DNA of 64,000 nucleotides from Halocafeteria seosinensis (taxonomy: Eukaryota; Sar; Bigyra; Bicosoecida): the NCBI GenBank assembly GCA_001687465.1, contig LVLI01000194.1:186001-250000 (forward strand). Direction: 5' to 3'. The translations under genes were made by a program, and so were the position numbers. The notes below the pieces were generated by a model. That model had not been told where the DNA came from, ran no database searches, and saw only the letters and a list, made by a program, of their open reading frames with translations. Position 1 is the first letter of the stretch, and each line of letters begins with the position of its first letter. Below are positions 13,427 to 25,957 of the stretch, in pieces.

Positions 13427-16400
13427 TCATATTCCTTCGACAACCTGTTCATGTGGCTTTTTGCGAACAGGGACAGCAAAGCAGATTGGGGCGGCCCCGT
13501 TCAGGTATTTCATTTTGCATCTACTTCGTGCTTTCTGTAATGCCTGCTCCAGATTGTCTTCAGAATCGAACCAGTTTTCCAATAACCCTTTCGCAAATTT
13601 ATCTATATCGCGGTCTGTGACGTCCCACAAGTTCCCCACAACAGCTGGAAATTTGGCGCTTATGTAATTTAATACAGGCCGCTTGAGATCCAACCGATTC
13701 CAAAGGCGTGCAGTCGACTCAACTACCCTGATAAGCCTTGCACTGGAACATCCCATAAGTAAGGCCACTGGTGCTTGACTTGAGAGGGTCTGTAGTCTGT
13801 TCCGGTCAATAAAGCGTTCCCCTGCCCCGTGGCCACAATACAAGAAGACGTCGGAGACGCTCATTCGCTGCAGCAATTCATCAACTGGGTCCGGAGGGCC
13901 AAACATTCCGGTCCAGTTGCCTAACTCTTTGCGTGCCTTCAAGAAATCGCGAAATGTAGCCTCCGTTTTAGATGAATCGCCATCAGGATTTACTAAGTAG
14001 CTCCCTGAGTACAGATCCTTGTCGATTTGGGTCGTTTGTTCCGGCGAACTGAACAATTCCGATAACAGGGAAAACATCAACAATCTACAAGTTGGAAGTT
14101 GCTTAAAACGGTTCATAGATTCCCATGGAAACGTTTGCAATTCATCTGAAAGAAAGAGAAGGGTTGTAGGCTCCCCTTTTTTGCGTTGTTTGTCAGAGAG
14201 TCGCTCGACCAAATCTGGTTTCCTTCCAGAGGTAGGAAGCCCCAGGCTCTTCAAACGTTGACGCAGCTCGTCCACGCTTAAATGTGTGGTGTGTGCAGGA
14301 GAAACGTTAATATCTGAAATGGTGTACTTCTCGAGTTCTGAAATTACGCGCCCGAGTTCTGCATCGAAATCACTGCGTTTCTGCCACCAGCGTTCCTTCT
14401 CTTCCCTAGTATCCGCATTTTGGTTTTCCTTGCTTTTCATCGCTTTACTCGTTTCCTTGATCTGTCGGTCTGCGGAATTAATAATTTCGAATAGAGAATC
14501 TTGCTTTCCATACAAGGTAGCTAAGTCTATATCTCGGAATTCCACATTCACTCCTTCTACTGCCTGTGAGGTTATCTCCACGAGACGTCCATATTCGTCA
14601 TCTAGAAGTAAACCACAAAACGCCCAATCCAGGGGAGGATTATCGAGAAGTCGCTTAATGTTTGGGAGAGACTTTACGGACACGTTTCTTTCAATGACTG
14701 TTTCCAACGGGCCACTCTCTAGTAGATATTCCCATCGAAGAGTACTCGTCCGACATTCCAGCTTGGATGCTTCGGCCTCCAAGACCGTTGCTATGTTATT
14801 GGTATCTTTGCAGTCTTGATACAAATAAAGAAGAGCCGCTCTCTTCCGTAAAGTAGAAAGCCAAGGAAAAAGCCTTAAGCTACCTTGTTGTAGTCCCGTT
14901 CCAAGCACGTGACATATGGCGGCTATGCTCGCCGACCAAAACTCTTCAAACGGAAGATCCTCGATGTGGTCGCTATCGGTATTCGGATCTTCTTCTTCCA
15001 ATTCTCTACGACCGCCCAGAGCTATTCCATTAGAAAGAGCTATTCCCCAAACTTCTTCCAGAGTTTTAACGTAGTAACGAAAATTATTGCTGAGCTTTCC
15101 TTTCCTTTTCCGTTTGTTTCCATTAGTAGCAATGTTTTCGTAGCGAACTTCTTGAAGCACTCCTAGCAAGATCTCTAACCACGTATCATCTAACTCAAAC
15201 TTTCCATAAACCGGGGAAGTCAATTCAACACCAGTATATTGCCTATACACCTCTTTCGGAGAAAGAGTGGCGGCAAGACAAAACAGGACCGTGCAAACCC
15301 TGTCGCATTTGTCCTCAAACCGTGAAGCTATCCATGACGGCAAACGGGTTAACATTGACTGGAAACGGTCGAGCAAGTCTTGGTCACTCTCCTTTAGTCT
15401 CGACCAGTGGAAAGCTAGAGTTATTATCCATTTTCTCCATAGAAGAACCGCTTCACCATCACGCAATCTCGTAATTATCTCCGAGATCTTACCCTCCATC
15501 TCTAGCAGACTTCTCATACCAGGGAATGAAGTTGGGCTTGAGGCAATGTGTCGAAGGTACATTTCTGCCGACTCACAACCACCACTTTCTGTAGTGAGAA
15601 TGCACTGTTCTTTAAGCTGTTGTGATGAAAGTAGCACGTTGAGCATGTGAAGTGGCTCACTGGTTGCCGTGCTCAACATTTCTAGCAGAAGTGTTCTGCA
15701 TTGATCCTCTCGTTCACAGAACCGTGAGTAATCACACAATACAAAATACGCTTGTTGCGCAGTTTGATCCATCCAATAGTCCACGCCCTCATCGGAAGTA
15801 GTATTTCTTAACTTGATGATATCTCGCGATCCAATTCTAAGACAAGCTGCTGCGGCTGAAAGGGCATCCTCCGAACGTGCCCATGAAAGAACCTTTTGCC
15901 CGTTCTTCTTCAGGACAAGAGCTAACAGCCATTGAACTATTCGGCCCGGACACTCGGACCTCTCTGTACCGCGTCTCATGCTGGTCAGAGTCCTCCATAG
16001 TAGGGATAGACAGTTTCCTGTTTTGTTAGAGCACGAGTTATCTGGCGTGAATTCCAGTAGTAGACGCGCAAAGTTATAACTGAATGTATACGCCAGCGGC
16101 TGCCCTTGTTTCAACGCCGCCGTCAGCATTCCGATGGGTCGGTACCCCATTAGAATATCCTCTGTAATATCACTCACGTCACTAAACGCAATAACGAGTG
16201 AGCACAACTCTGAAGCACATTCCCAGTGGCCCTGTTCCAACAGAGTCTGCATTTGCTGCAAGATCTCGTTCTTCCTTGTATAAATTCGCAAGGCTCGCGT
16301 GTAAACTTCACATCTATCCCTTTTTTCCTTAGGACCGTGTTCACCATACAAGCAGAGCTCTTTGCAAATTTCCCTCCGGTACCATGAATTTATCGCTTTC

Positions 16401-16954
16401 TCGCCCTTCCCTAGCGCCTCTAGAGACCCTTTCACAACCTCGGGGATATACTGCCGTTCTTGAGAAACAAATAGTCCATTGGATGTTAAAATTGAGAGCC
16501 GCACTGCGGCCTTTAATTTGCTCAATGCATTCGTACTGTTGACATCAAGTAACTTCACGAGACCCGTCGAGATACCAACCGAGCCAGGCGCGCTGAAGTT
16601 TCTGCATGAAGCCAGCCCTATCTGTATGTCAATGACGTACGCAGCCGCATCTGCCAATGCTCCACCACCAATGAATTCCCAATTTCGCTGTAGATGTGCT
16701 ATGCTATTCCTCAGAAAGATGAAAGGCAGCCGCTGTTCGCGGGTACTATCTTCACATTGCGAATACGGCTTGAGTGTGTTGCGCAGTTTGCACAGAACGT
16801 CTTGCCCACTTGACCCACCAATCTGTACGGCCTTGACAATAGCAGTAATGAGCTGGTTATCTACAGCATCGCTTGATTCCTTCAATTTCGTACTACATGC
16901 TTCCACCAGACGCAGTGTCTTCTGGTAGAGAGCTGCTCTTTGACTAGTATCCAT
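13427..16954 (-). CDS. ESP1: Separase with an embedded SAP motif
   Basis: Cysteine protease (clan CD) that cleaves the cohesin kleisin at anaphase. One uninterrupted frame of 1175 residues from the ATG at 16954. The C-terminal catalytic domain has YCGHGAGERFI with catalytic His at about 1042 and LLMGCSSARL with catalytic Cys at about 1069. The 27-residue spacing is as in known separases. Upstream, WWQKRSDFDAELGRVISELE matches the helical element that precedes the protease fold. Between this element and the protease domain, residues 892-919 (LSVDELRQRLKSLGLP then SGRKPDLVERL) fit the SAP DNA-binding consensus, which is not a usual part of separase. The long N-terminal half is helical and otherwise unrecognised. 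It is divergent from PIG-M, with about 470 nt between starts. Confidence 0.92.
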   Translation of the reverse strand: MDTSQRAALYQKTLRLVEACSTKLKESSDAVDNQLITAIVKAVQIGGSSGQDVLCKLRNTLKPYSQCEDSTREQRLPFIFLRNSIAHLQRNWEFIGGGALADAAAYVIDIQIGLASCRNFSAPGSVGISTGLVKLLDVNSTNALSKLKAAVRLSILTSNGLFVSQERQYIPEVVKGSLEALGKGEKAINSWYRREICKELCLYGEHGPKEKRDRCEVYTRALRIYTRKNEILQQMQTLLEQGHWECASELCSLVIAFSDVSDITEDILMGYRPIGMLTAALKQGQPLAYTFSYNFARLLLEFTPDNSCSNKTGNCLSLLWRTLTSMRRGTERSECPGRIVQWLLALVLKKNGQKVLSWARSEDALSAAAACLRIGSRDIIKLRNTTSDEGVDYWMDQTAQQAYFVLCDYSRFCEREDQCRTLLLEMLSTATSEPLHMLNVLLSSQQLKEQCILTTESGGCESAEMYLRHIASSPTSFPGMRSLLEMEGKISEIITRLRDGEAVLLWRKWIITLAFHWSRLKESDQDLLDRFQSMLTRLPSWIASRFEDKCDRVCTVLFCLAATLSPKEVYRQYTGVELTSPVYGKFELDDTWLEILLGVLQEVRYENIATNGNKRKRKGKLSNNFRYYVKTLEEVWGIALSNGIALGGRRELEEEDPNTDSDHIEDLPFEEFWSASIAAICHVLGTGLQQGSLRLFPWLSTLRKRAALLYLYQDCKDTNNIATVLEAEASKLECRTSTLRWEYLLESGPLETVIERNVSVKSLPNIKRLLDNPPLDWAFCGLLLDDEYGRLVEITSQAVEGVNVEFRDIDLATLYGKQDSLFEIINSADRQIKETSKAMKSKENQNADTREEKERWWQKRSDFDAELGRVISELEKYTISDINVSPAHTTHLSVDELRQRLKSLGLPTSGRKPDLVERLSDKQRKKGEPTTLLFLSDELQTFPWESMNRFKQLPTCRLLMFSLLSELFSSPEQTTQIDKDLYSGSYLVNPDGDSSKTEATFRDFLKARKELGNWTGMFGPPDPVDELLQRMSVSDVFLYCGHGAGERFIDRNRLQTLSSQAPVALLMGCSSARLIRVVESTARLWNRLDLKRPVLNYISAKFPAVVGNLWDVTDRDIDKFAKGLLENWFDSEDNLEQALQKARSRCKMKYLNGAAPICFAVPVRKKPHEQVVEGI

Positions 16955-17421
16955 TCTGTGTTTCTTTCTTTTTCTTTGGCACAGCAGACCAGCACAGAAA
17001 AGATTCCATAATATTCAATTCTAGTTGGCCAAAGTCGTCTCCGATGGCTCTCCATTGACGTGTTGTCCAGCAGGCGCCATTTTTTAACGGCTGCTGACCA
17101 GTGCCGGCTTCCTTGAAGTTGAAGTTTGCCAGCAGGATATCTTCGACGACATTACGGTCCGTATACGTGGATTGGCGACATGCACACACTCTGTCAACTG
17201 AGAGTCGGATGAGAAAAAGAGGGGAATTGGATGCATTTCGAACTCAAGTGAATTGCATGAAGAGGTATCCCTGTTCCCGATACCGAACTTCACAACTATT
17301 GCATGGGAACTTTTTACAGGGGAACAATCGACTAAGTACATGTATCACAGATGACTGTTTGTCCATTATAGTGAATCACACTGTTGCTAGTGCGAACTGG
17401 AGTTTATCAGTGGAGTGAACC

Positions 17422-19266
17422 ATGCCTTCACGAAAACGTGCGGTATCGCGGAAACGATCCAGCTCCAATCAATCCAGATACTCTGAACATCAGACCACAT
17501 CCACTTCAGCGAGTACTCCTTCTGTTGATATTAATGACGCATCCTTGGTTGGAGAGGAGAAACCGACACGAAGAACCCGTAGTTCCTTGGGGGGTGCATC
17601 TTGTTGGGTTGTTCTGGCAGCTGGAGTTCTTCTCCGGGTTGGTCTAGTGCTGTTTGGGATATATGTTGACGCAACTTGTATGTTCACCTAGCCATCAACT
17701 AGTGCTCAGTATCCAATGCCGTATTGTTGTAGACGAGTTCTCTTTGGCATACTTTGCAGATGACTACAAATATACGGACATCGATTATGAGGTCTTTACC
17801 GATGGGGCACGCGAGATGTATCACGGACGATCTCCGTACGATCGAGCAACGTATAGGTATACGCCTTTGCTGTAAGTTGACCCTCTGAGTATGAAGGTAT
17901 TTTATACAACCATTAGTGTTTTGGACAGGGCGTTTATGATGATTCCTAATGTTGCTGTCCACTCTGCTTTCGGCAAATTCGTCTTCGTTGTAGTGGATCT
18001 TTGCATAATGCTGCTCCTATGGAAGATCATGAGGATTCGTGGAGTTCAATCTCCGGATATTGTTAAAAGCATGACTGTCTTCTTATTTCATCCTGTAGTT
18101 GCTAATGTTACCACACGGGGGAGTGCAGACGGAATTGTCACTATGCTCGTGTTGGCAGTACTGTATCTCCTACTAAGGGGACGTGTATGGGTAGCCGCCA
18201 TTTGGTACGTCCAGGGTACGAGGTATTGTATTGGTCAAGGTATCACTAGTTTCTTCCTGGCAGTTACGGCGTCGCAGTTCATTTCAAGATATATCCAATT
18301 ATCTACGCACTCCCTCTAGTCCTCTTCTTAGATGACGACTACGAGCACTTTTACGCGGGGGTAGTGCTAACAGGTAGGAAGGTACATCGGAAATCGCTCA
18401 TGGAACGAGTGATGCGCTTGCTACGCTCATTCTTCTCGTGGAGGTAACGTAAATTAGATACGACCAGCTTTTTTCTCAGACAGAGTATCCAGTTGCGTAC
18501 CGCAGACGCGTAGCTTTCGGTCTCCTTTCTGGGATAACGTTCTTGTTGCTTCAACTCATGTTTTACGAATTGTAAGTGAAGCCTATATCCCCTTCGTTTG
18601 AGAACGAGCAAGAATACTCTCTCTGTCTCCAGGTATGGGTGGACGTTCCTCTACGAAGGCTATCTGCACCATCTAGTGCGCACCGATCACCGTCACAACT
18701 TTTCAGCATACTTTTATGACATTTACTTAAGGTACAAATGGAAGATTTTCGCGCTAATTTCTGTATAGTATCATGTATGCTGCTGTGTACAATGCAGGTA
18801 TGATTTGCCCTCCCGAACCGGAATGGGACTGTTGACATTTTTTCCCCAGTTTGGTTCAACACTCGTAGTTGGTCTCTGCTTTTACAAAGATATCAGTGTG
18901 TGTCTACTTTTGCAAACGATGGTGTTCGTAGCGTTCAACAAAGTATTCACAGCCCAGTATCTGGTGTGGCATCTCGCTTTGCTCCCTCTGGCTCTTCCTG
19001 CCAACAAGATGAGGATACATCATTGGTGTGTCCTTGGAGTGCTGTGGCTCTTGACGCACATCCACTGGATCGTCTGGGCGGGGAAGTTAGAAAACGAAGG
19101 CATTAGTACCTTCAAAGAGCTATGGATTGCCGGGTTGCTGTATTTTTGTTCTAACCTAGCGCAAATCCTAGCGATCATGAGATACCAAAATTGGAAGCCT
19201 GTGATATCAAACGGACACATTGCGCCGTATACTGTACCAAATTTGGGTGATAAGGCATATAAGTGA
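17422..19266 (+). CDS. PIGM: GPI mannosyltransferase 1 (PIG-M/GPI14)
   Basis: ER-membrane mannosyltransferase that adds the first mannose to the GPI-anchor precursor using dolichol-phosphate-mannose. Exon 1 starts with MPSRKRAVS, a basic cytosolic tail, then a first membrane segment ([20 protein letters not shown]). After a GT at about 17678, exon 2 gives [20 protein letters not shown] and ATYRYTPLL, the hallmark luminal DxD region of the family. Later exons give [50 protein letters not shown] and [20 protein letters not shown], all in PIG-M order. The tail ends LGDKAYK. Its stop lies only 26 nt from the stop of the convergent DPH7 gene. Confidence 0.93.
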
Positions 19267-19292
19267 ATTTCGACAGCAAAACTCCTTTACTC

Positions 19293-20887
19293 TCAGCCAG
19301 GCGAGGCGCACCACAACTGCACGGTTTTGTCGTAGAAACTGCATGAAACTATCCTGCTACCCAACAAAGAAGTGCTGACACCTGAAGCACTATATACAAA
19401 GTCTGCTCCGTAAGCAAGACACTCCTTGCTCAATTTCTCCGACGACCGGCTATGTCCCTCGTAACAAGCTAGGGGTGATGCTCGGGCTTCTTCACTAACG
19501 CTGATTTCAATTGCCTGGACATTAGCTCGCATGCACGCAGCTAAAATTGTTCGCTGTGTGAACCGAAACTCTTGTATGCCTGGAAGTGGATTTTGTATCA
19601 GATAAACCAGCATGGATCGCTTACCGGAAACTGTTCAGAAGGGTGCCATTTCAGTCGCCATATACCCCCTCCGCTGTTGTAGTTGCAAACAGGCGTCTTC
19701 ATTTGGCGCTTATCCCAGATCTGTGTCAGTGGCAATGGTTCAATATGTCGCTTGTAATGGAGAACAGAAATGTCAGTGTCAGAAGCATCCACTAACGTTC
19801 AACACGCTGTCGTACCCGCCTGTAGCCATGAGGTTTTCGATGTGGAAATTACATTGCATGGAGCAGACCCCGGCACCATGGTTTCCAACGTGCATTGGCT
19901 TTGATGATTCTCTGAGGCGCGGCGAATGCATACAAGTGCCAATTGCCGGGTGCCATCAGCAGTAGCTACGCACCTGGTATCCCACAATTTGAAGCTACCA
20001 TCATCGCCTCCAGTCCAGAGGACACTTGGGTCCCAATAGTCAAAGCCGCATATCCACACCTCACTGGGAAGACTGCACTATATGCAAGGTCTCATCGGTA
20101 TATCAACATCAATACAGATTGATGGACAATACTTACTACATGTTAGGAGCGATCTTAAGGACGTGGGCGTTTATCTCCAACTCAGGGTCAGGGCAGACGT
20201 GAGCTTCTTCTGCAGTATATATTGCCACCTTTCTGTACATCGCGGAGAGAAAATACAGGAAACCGTTGACGACGATTAGAATTTGTGGCACACGACGACG
20301 TACCCGTTCGTGCTTGATACTGCGAGTCTCCGAGACCGGGAAGTTCCTAGTCGGTCAGACCAGTCCAATGAAAGACACATGCTAGCACCCTCACTCTCAT
20401 TGTCAACGGAGATTTCCTGTACATGGCTTAGCGTTGAGGTGGCATCATCAAATTGCCAAATGCTTATACACCCGTTAGCATGCGCTGTAGCCAGCAGAGG
20501 CGAAGTATGGCACCTGCGAAAAAGATACCCTGTACCTATCAAAGCGGTGACATAGCTTCCGACGAGTTGCACAAACCATTTCGCATCAAAAATCCCTGAG
20601 GTTTCCTTAAACTTGCTTTCATTCCACACGAGTCTATCGCTATCCTCATCGTACTGCAGGAGACGTACTCTTCGGGTACTTACTCACCAGGCACCATCAT
20701 TCCGAATACATACCTTTACCGTGTAGAATCCTCCGACCCGTTGTTGCGCTGCTTCATCAAGTTCGTACGTACCACATACGAGAATATTTTGATGCCCTTC
20801 ATGAGGACAGCATTCAACGACATCAGCGCAATACTTTGTCTCATGAGTTGATAGACAGCTAGTCGACAACTGAGCTCCACCCGACAT
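19293..20887 (-). CDS. DPH7: Diphthine methyltransferase-like WD40 protein (DPH7)
   Basis: WD-repeat methylesterase that removes a methyl group from methylated diphthine, the step before amidation to diphthamide on elongation factor 2. The start chosen is the ATG at 20887 (MSGGAQLSTS); the frame upstream of it lacks ATG. Signatures in order are YCADVVECCP, ILVCGTYELDE, WICGFDYWDPSVLWTGGDDG, FKLWDTRCV, GGIWRLKWHPSEQF, ILAACMRANVQ, AYGADFVY and CSFYDKTVQLW at the end. Between the WHPSEQF and ILAACM exons, a GTAAGC donor and a CACAG acceptor keep the frame and match family spacing. About five or six short exons; not every boundary is fixed. Confidence 0.87.
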
Positions 20888-21093
20888 GATGTGCTTTTGC
20901 TGTCTTGTTTTTGTTCTATCCAAAGTGCCCAATTTTGGTATTTACTATTTGCTTTCAACACCAGAAAAGGGCGACGAATATGGCCGAAATAGTAAATTGT
21001 TTGGCGTATGTAGTCCTGGTTTGACACCACGTTTCCAGACTGTAGAGCTTTGTGAAGCAATGGTGAAGTTCACAGTGGTTCGTATTCATGCAG

Positions 21094-21535
21094 CTACGAT
21101 GTAATCATTCCCTCTATTGAGACACCAACACTGTCTAATGAGATTTCTCTACAACAAACACGGGAGAGTGGAAAAATGCTCCCTATACAGGCGTTTGCAC
21201 AGCCTTGGGGATTCCAATGGGGAAGGACTGCCTGGGAAAACTTCAACGAGACAAACTTTCCATTGATCACTTTACCAAAGAAAATGGCATCAAGCCCATA
21301 CAGGTAGGAGGCTACTACTCGCTCAGCTGTAGAATCAATGTTTGACCTGTTCTCGATTGCATTCTGCATTGCCAGAACGTTTGTTCTTGTAGAAGATCGA
21401 AGTGACTGAATCAGGTATCCGAAAAAATGGACCAACTCAAAGCAGTCTATGTAAGTGGGCAATATGACGTTTATGCAGGACCTCTGGCCTATCTCGTACT
21501 CTATCAACGGATGTTCGCAGGGTGCGGAGACCATG
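21094..21535 (-). CDS. Unresolved open frame overlapping the UBA2 first exon, antisense
   Basis: A 147-codon frame runs from an ATG at 21535 ([16 protein letters not shown]) to a stop at 21094, reading for example LDAIFFGKVINGKFVSLKFS. The opposite strand is also open for about 84 codons (reading GFQWGRTAWENFNETNFPL), so either strand could be an exon, or both openings could be chance. The region lies between the divergent DPH7 and UBA2 starts. No family recognised. Confidence 0.25.
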
Positions 21536-23892
21536 AAAAAGGTCAGTGAGTCCAAAATCTTAGTCATTGGAGCGGGTGGGATTGGTACGAGTTTAGCCCC
21601 TGCAATTTGAATTCCAAGCCATTGCACGACCCGCGGGATTCACTTGGCCTGCAGGTTGCGAATTGCTGAAGAATTTGGTGCTCTCGGGATTTCAAACTAT
21701 AGAGGTTCGAAAATATAAGCTGCTTATTCTAAATCTATGTGGTGGCGGGATACACACATTGTCTCAATCATACAGGTCCTGGATTTGGATACTATTGACG
21801 TCTCTAACTTGAATCGACAGTTCTTGTTTCGACCAGAGCACGTAGGCCGTTCAAAATCTGAGGTATGTTTTGTATCGTGAGAGACGACTGCATGCTTCTG
21901 ATTAGGTGGGCGTGCTTTGCACAGGTGGCCCGTGAATCTGCTCTCCGATTCAATCCGAATGTTAACCTAATTGCTCATCATGGGTAGGTACAACACACTA
22001 TCTACCTACCTATCAGTGTTTTATTGTCTTATATGGTTTTGGATCTAGCAGCAACGTAAAGGATCAAGCGTTTGGACGTGAATTCGTCAAAAAATTTGAC
22101 CTTGTCATAAACGCCCTGGACAACGTTTCCGCAAGGAGGCACGTAAACCGCATGTGCCTTTCCCTGGACAAACCTTTAATCGAGGCAGGTACAGCTGGCT
22201 ATAACGGGCAGGTACGTCTTCTGACGTTTCATTCATCAACGGAGGTGGCGGATTCTCAGCGTGTCCTACCTTACGCAGGCGTTTCCAATTAAGAAGGGGA
22301 AGACTGAGTGCTTCGACTGTCATGGCAAGCCAACTCAGAAAGTGTACCCAATCTGCACCATCCGAAGGTACGGTTTCAATCATTGTTTTGCATCATATGA
22401 GTCTGATAGTAATAAGTAAGTGTTAATGCAGCACTCCTGAGACCCCTGTCCACTGTATTGTATGGGCCAAAGAGTTGCACAAGTTGCTGGTTGGTGCCAG
22501 CGAACAAAGTATGCTCTGGGAAGAAAATAAAGAAGAGAGTGTGTTCATTGACCGCGTAAGTAGTGCTACTTAGATAAGTATGTGCAGGAAAGCATCGCCT
22601 AAGCTCTCGTTTCCATTTCAGATCCGACCGCCAGCGGGTCATAATACAGATCCACAAACCCTAAAAGACTGGGCAATGTCGTTCTTTAACGCTATTTTTC
22701 ACGATGAGATCCAAAAGAAACTGTCTATGAATCAGTACTCAGGGGCTCAGAAAAAGCCACAGCCGCTCAAATGGGAAGAAGCAACCAAGGACACGGGGAA
22801 CAATGGCAGCTCTCAAGAGGGCGCACGTAGTCAGCAGGTGCCATCTCTTCAAGAATGCGCACAGAAGTTTGCCGAGAGCTTGGTTTCTTATCATACTGAT
22901 GAGGACTTGTCGGGAAAACTCGGAAGTTTGGAGTTTGATAAAGATCTCCCCGTAGATCTGGAATTCGTTACTGCCGCAGCTAACATTAGGGCCCATATTT
23001 TCGAGTAAGTTTCTTTATTACGAATATTCCTCATCCGTATGCGGGATAACCTATATATCGGTGCTGCAGTATTCCAATGAAATCTAAATTTGACATCAAG
23101 AGTATAGCGGGGAATATTATCCCCGCAATTGCGACGACTAATGCTATTGCTGCTGGCCTTCAGGTGCTTCACGCCATAAAGATATTGCAAGGGGCTGAGA
23201 TCGCAAAGGAATGCCGCTACGTGTGGATCTGCCGTCGACCAAACCGCCTTGGGCATCATTTGTGTGCAACCGACCTATGTGGCCCAAATCCTTCATGCTT
23301 TTCTTGCAATCGTCAAACACTATGTTGTCACGTCGACACTAAAAAGATGAAGCTGAAGGACTTCTTCAATAACGTAAGTCACTGTATGTATCTTGTCGAT
23401 TGCGGTACGATCACAAGATGTCATATCGCCTTATTTCGACAGGTCTTGCGGTCGAGACTAGGATTTTCTCAACCTAGCATAGATAACGACGAAGAACTAT
23501 ACATGACAGACATACGAGAGGAAGATGAAAGTGAAGAGGAATACCAGGCCAAGTTGAGTAACCTGGAGAGAACCTTATCAAACTTACCTGGGGGAGGTAT
23601 TCACAGTGGAACAGAGCTTAGCGTTCAGGATGACACCCAAGGTACGTTCTGCGAAGCATGTACTGGGAAACTTTATTGGCATGTAAGCATATAGTTCGCT
23701 ACAGATATATCTTTAGCCCTGCTGATCGAACACTTTAACGAAGAGGACGTTGACGAAGAAAAACTACCAGAAAGATTCTGGGTTGATCAAGGCAATCAGT
23801 CGACGAACGCTAGTGCCTCAAGTAGTGACTCCAGAGTAGGTCAAAAACGGCCACGTGAAGCAGAGGACGATGGTGACGTCGAAGTACTGTAG
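21533..23892 (+). CDS. UBA2: SUMO-activating enzyme subunit 2 (UBA2/SAE2)
   Basis: Catalytic subunit of the SUMO E1, which adenylates SUMO and then forms a thioester with it. The first exon gives [18 protein letters not shown]; the next gives [34 protein letters not shown] and [18 protein letters not shown]. These make up the ATP-binding adenylation fold. The active-site Cys lies in YPICTIR, preceded by [16 protein letters not shown] with the zinc-binding CxxC. The second zinc pair is in [30 protein letters not shown] is a strong family signature. The C-terminus has an acidic stretch and a basic element ([11 protein letters not shown]) ending VEVL, which may be a nuclear signal plus a SUMO-interacting tail. 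About nine or ten exons with short introns. Confidence 0.95.
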
Positions 23893-24223
23893 CAAACTAT
23901 TTGCAATTCATCGGTTGGAGGCTTGCTTCGAACATGAAGAATGCTGCAGAATTCCGAGAACTACAACTGAACTTGCATATTTTCTGTTGTTTGAGGGCAG
24001 TACCCAAGATGGAACGGTTCTCTGAAACTTCTCGCAGATTTCTCGCTTAAGTGAACGAAATCTTTGCCCTGTGTGCAACTTCAACTTCGCTTCCACTTTG
24101 GAGGTGTCACACGTGGAATATACACTCTATTCATCTGTGTTTCATCGATTTTTCGACGGAGTTTACTCTTGCGAACCTGTCATAATATTTGCATTCATTC
24201 CCACCCCGTAGATTACCTTCAAA

Positions 24224-25941
<1,718 letters not shown>

Positions 25942-25957
25942 TACTCTTCCGATTTCA

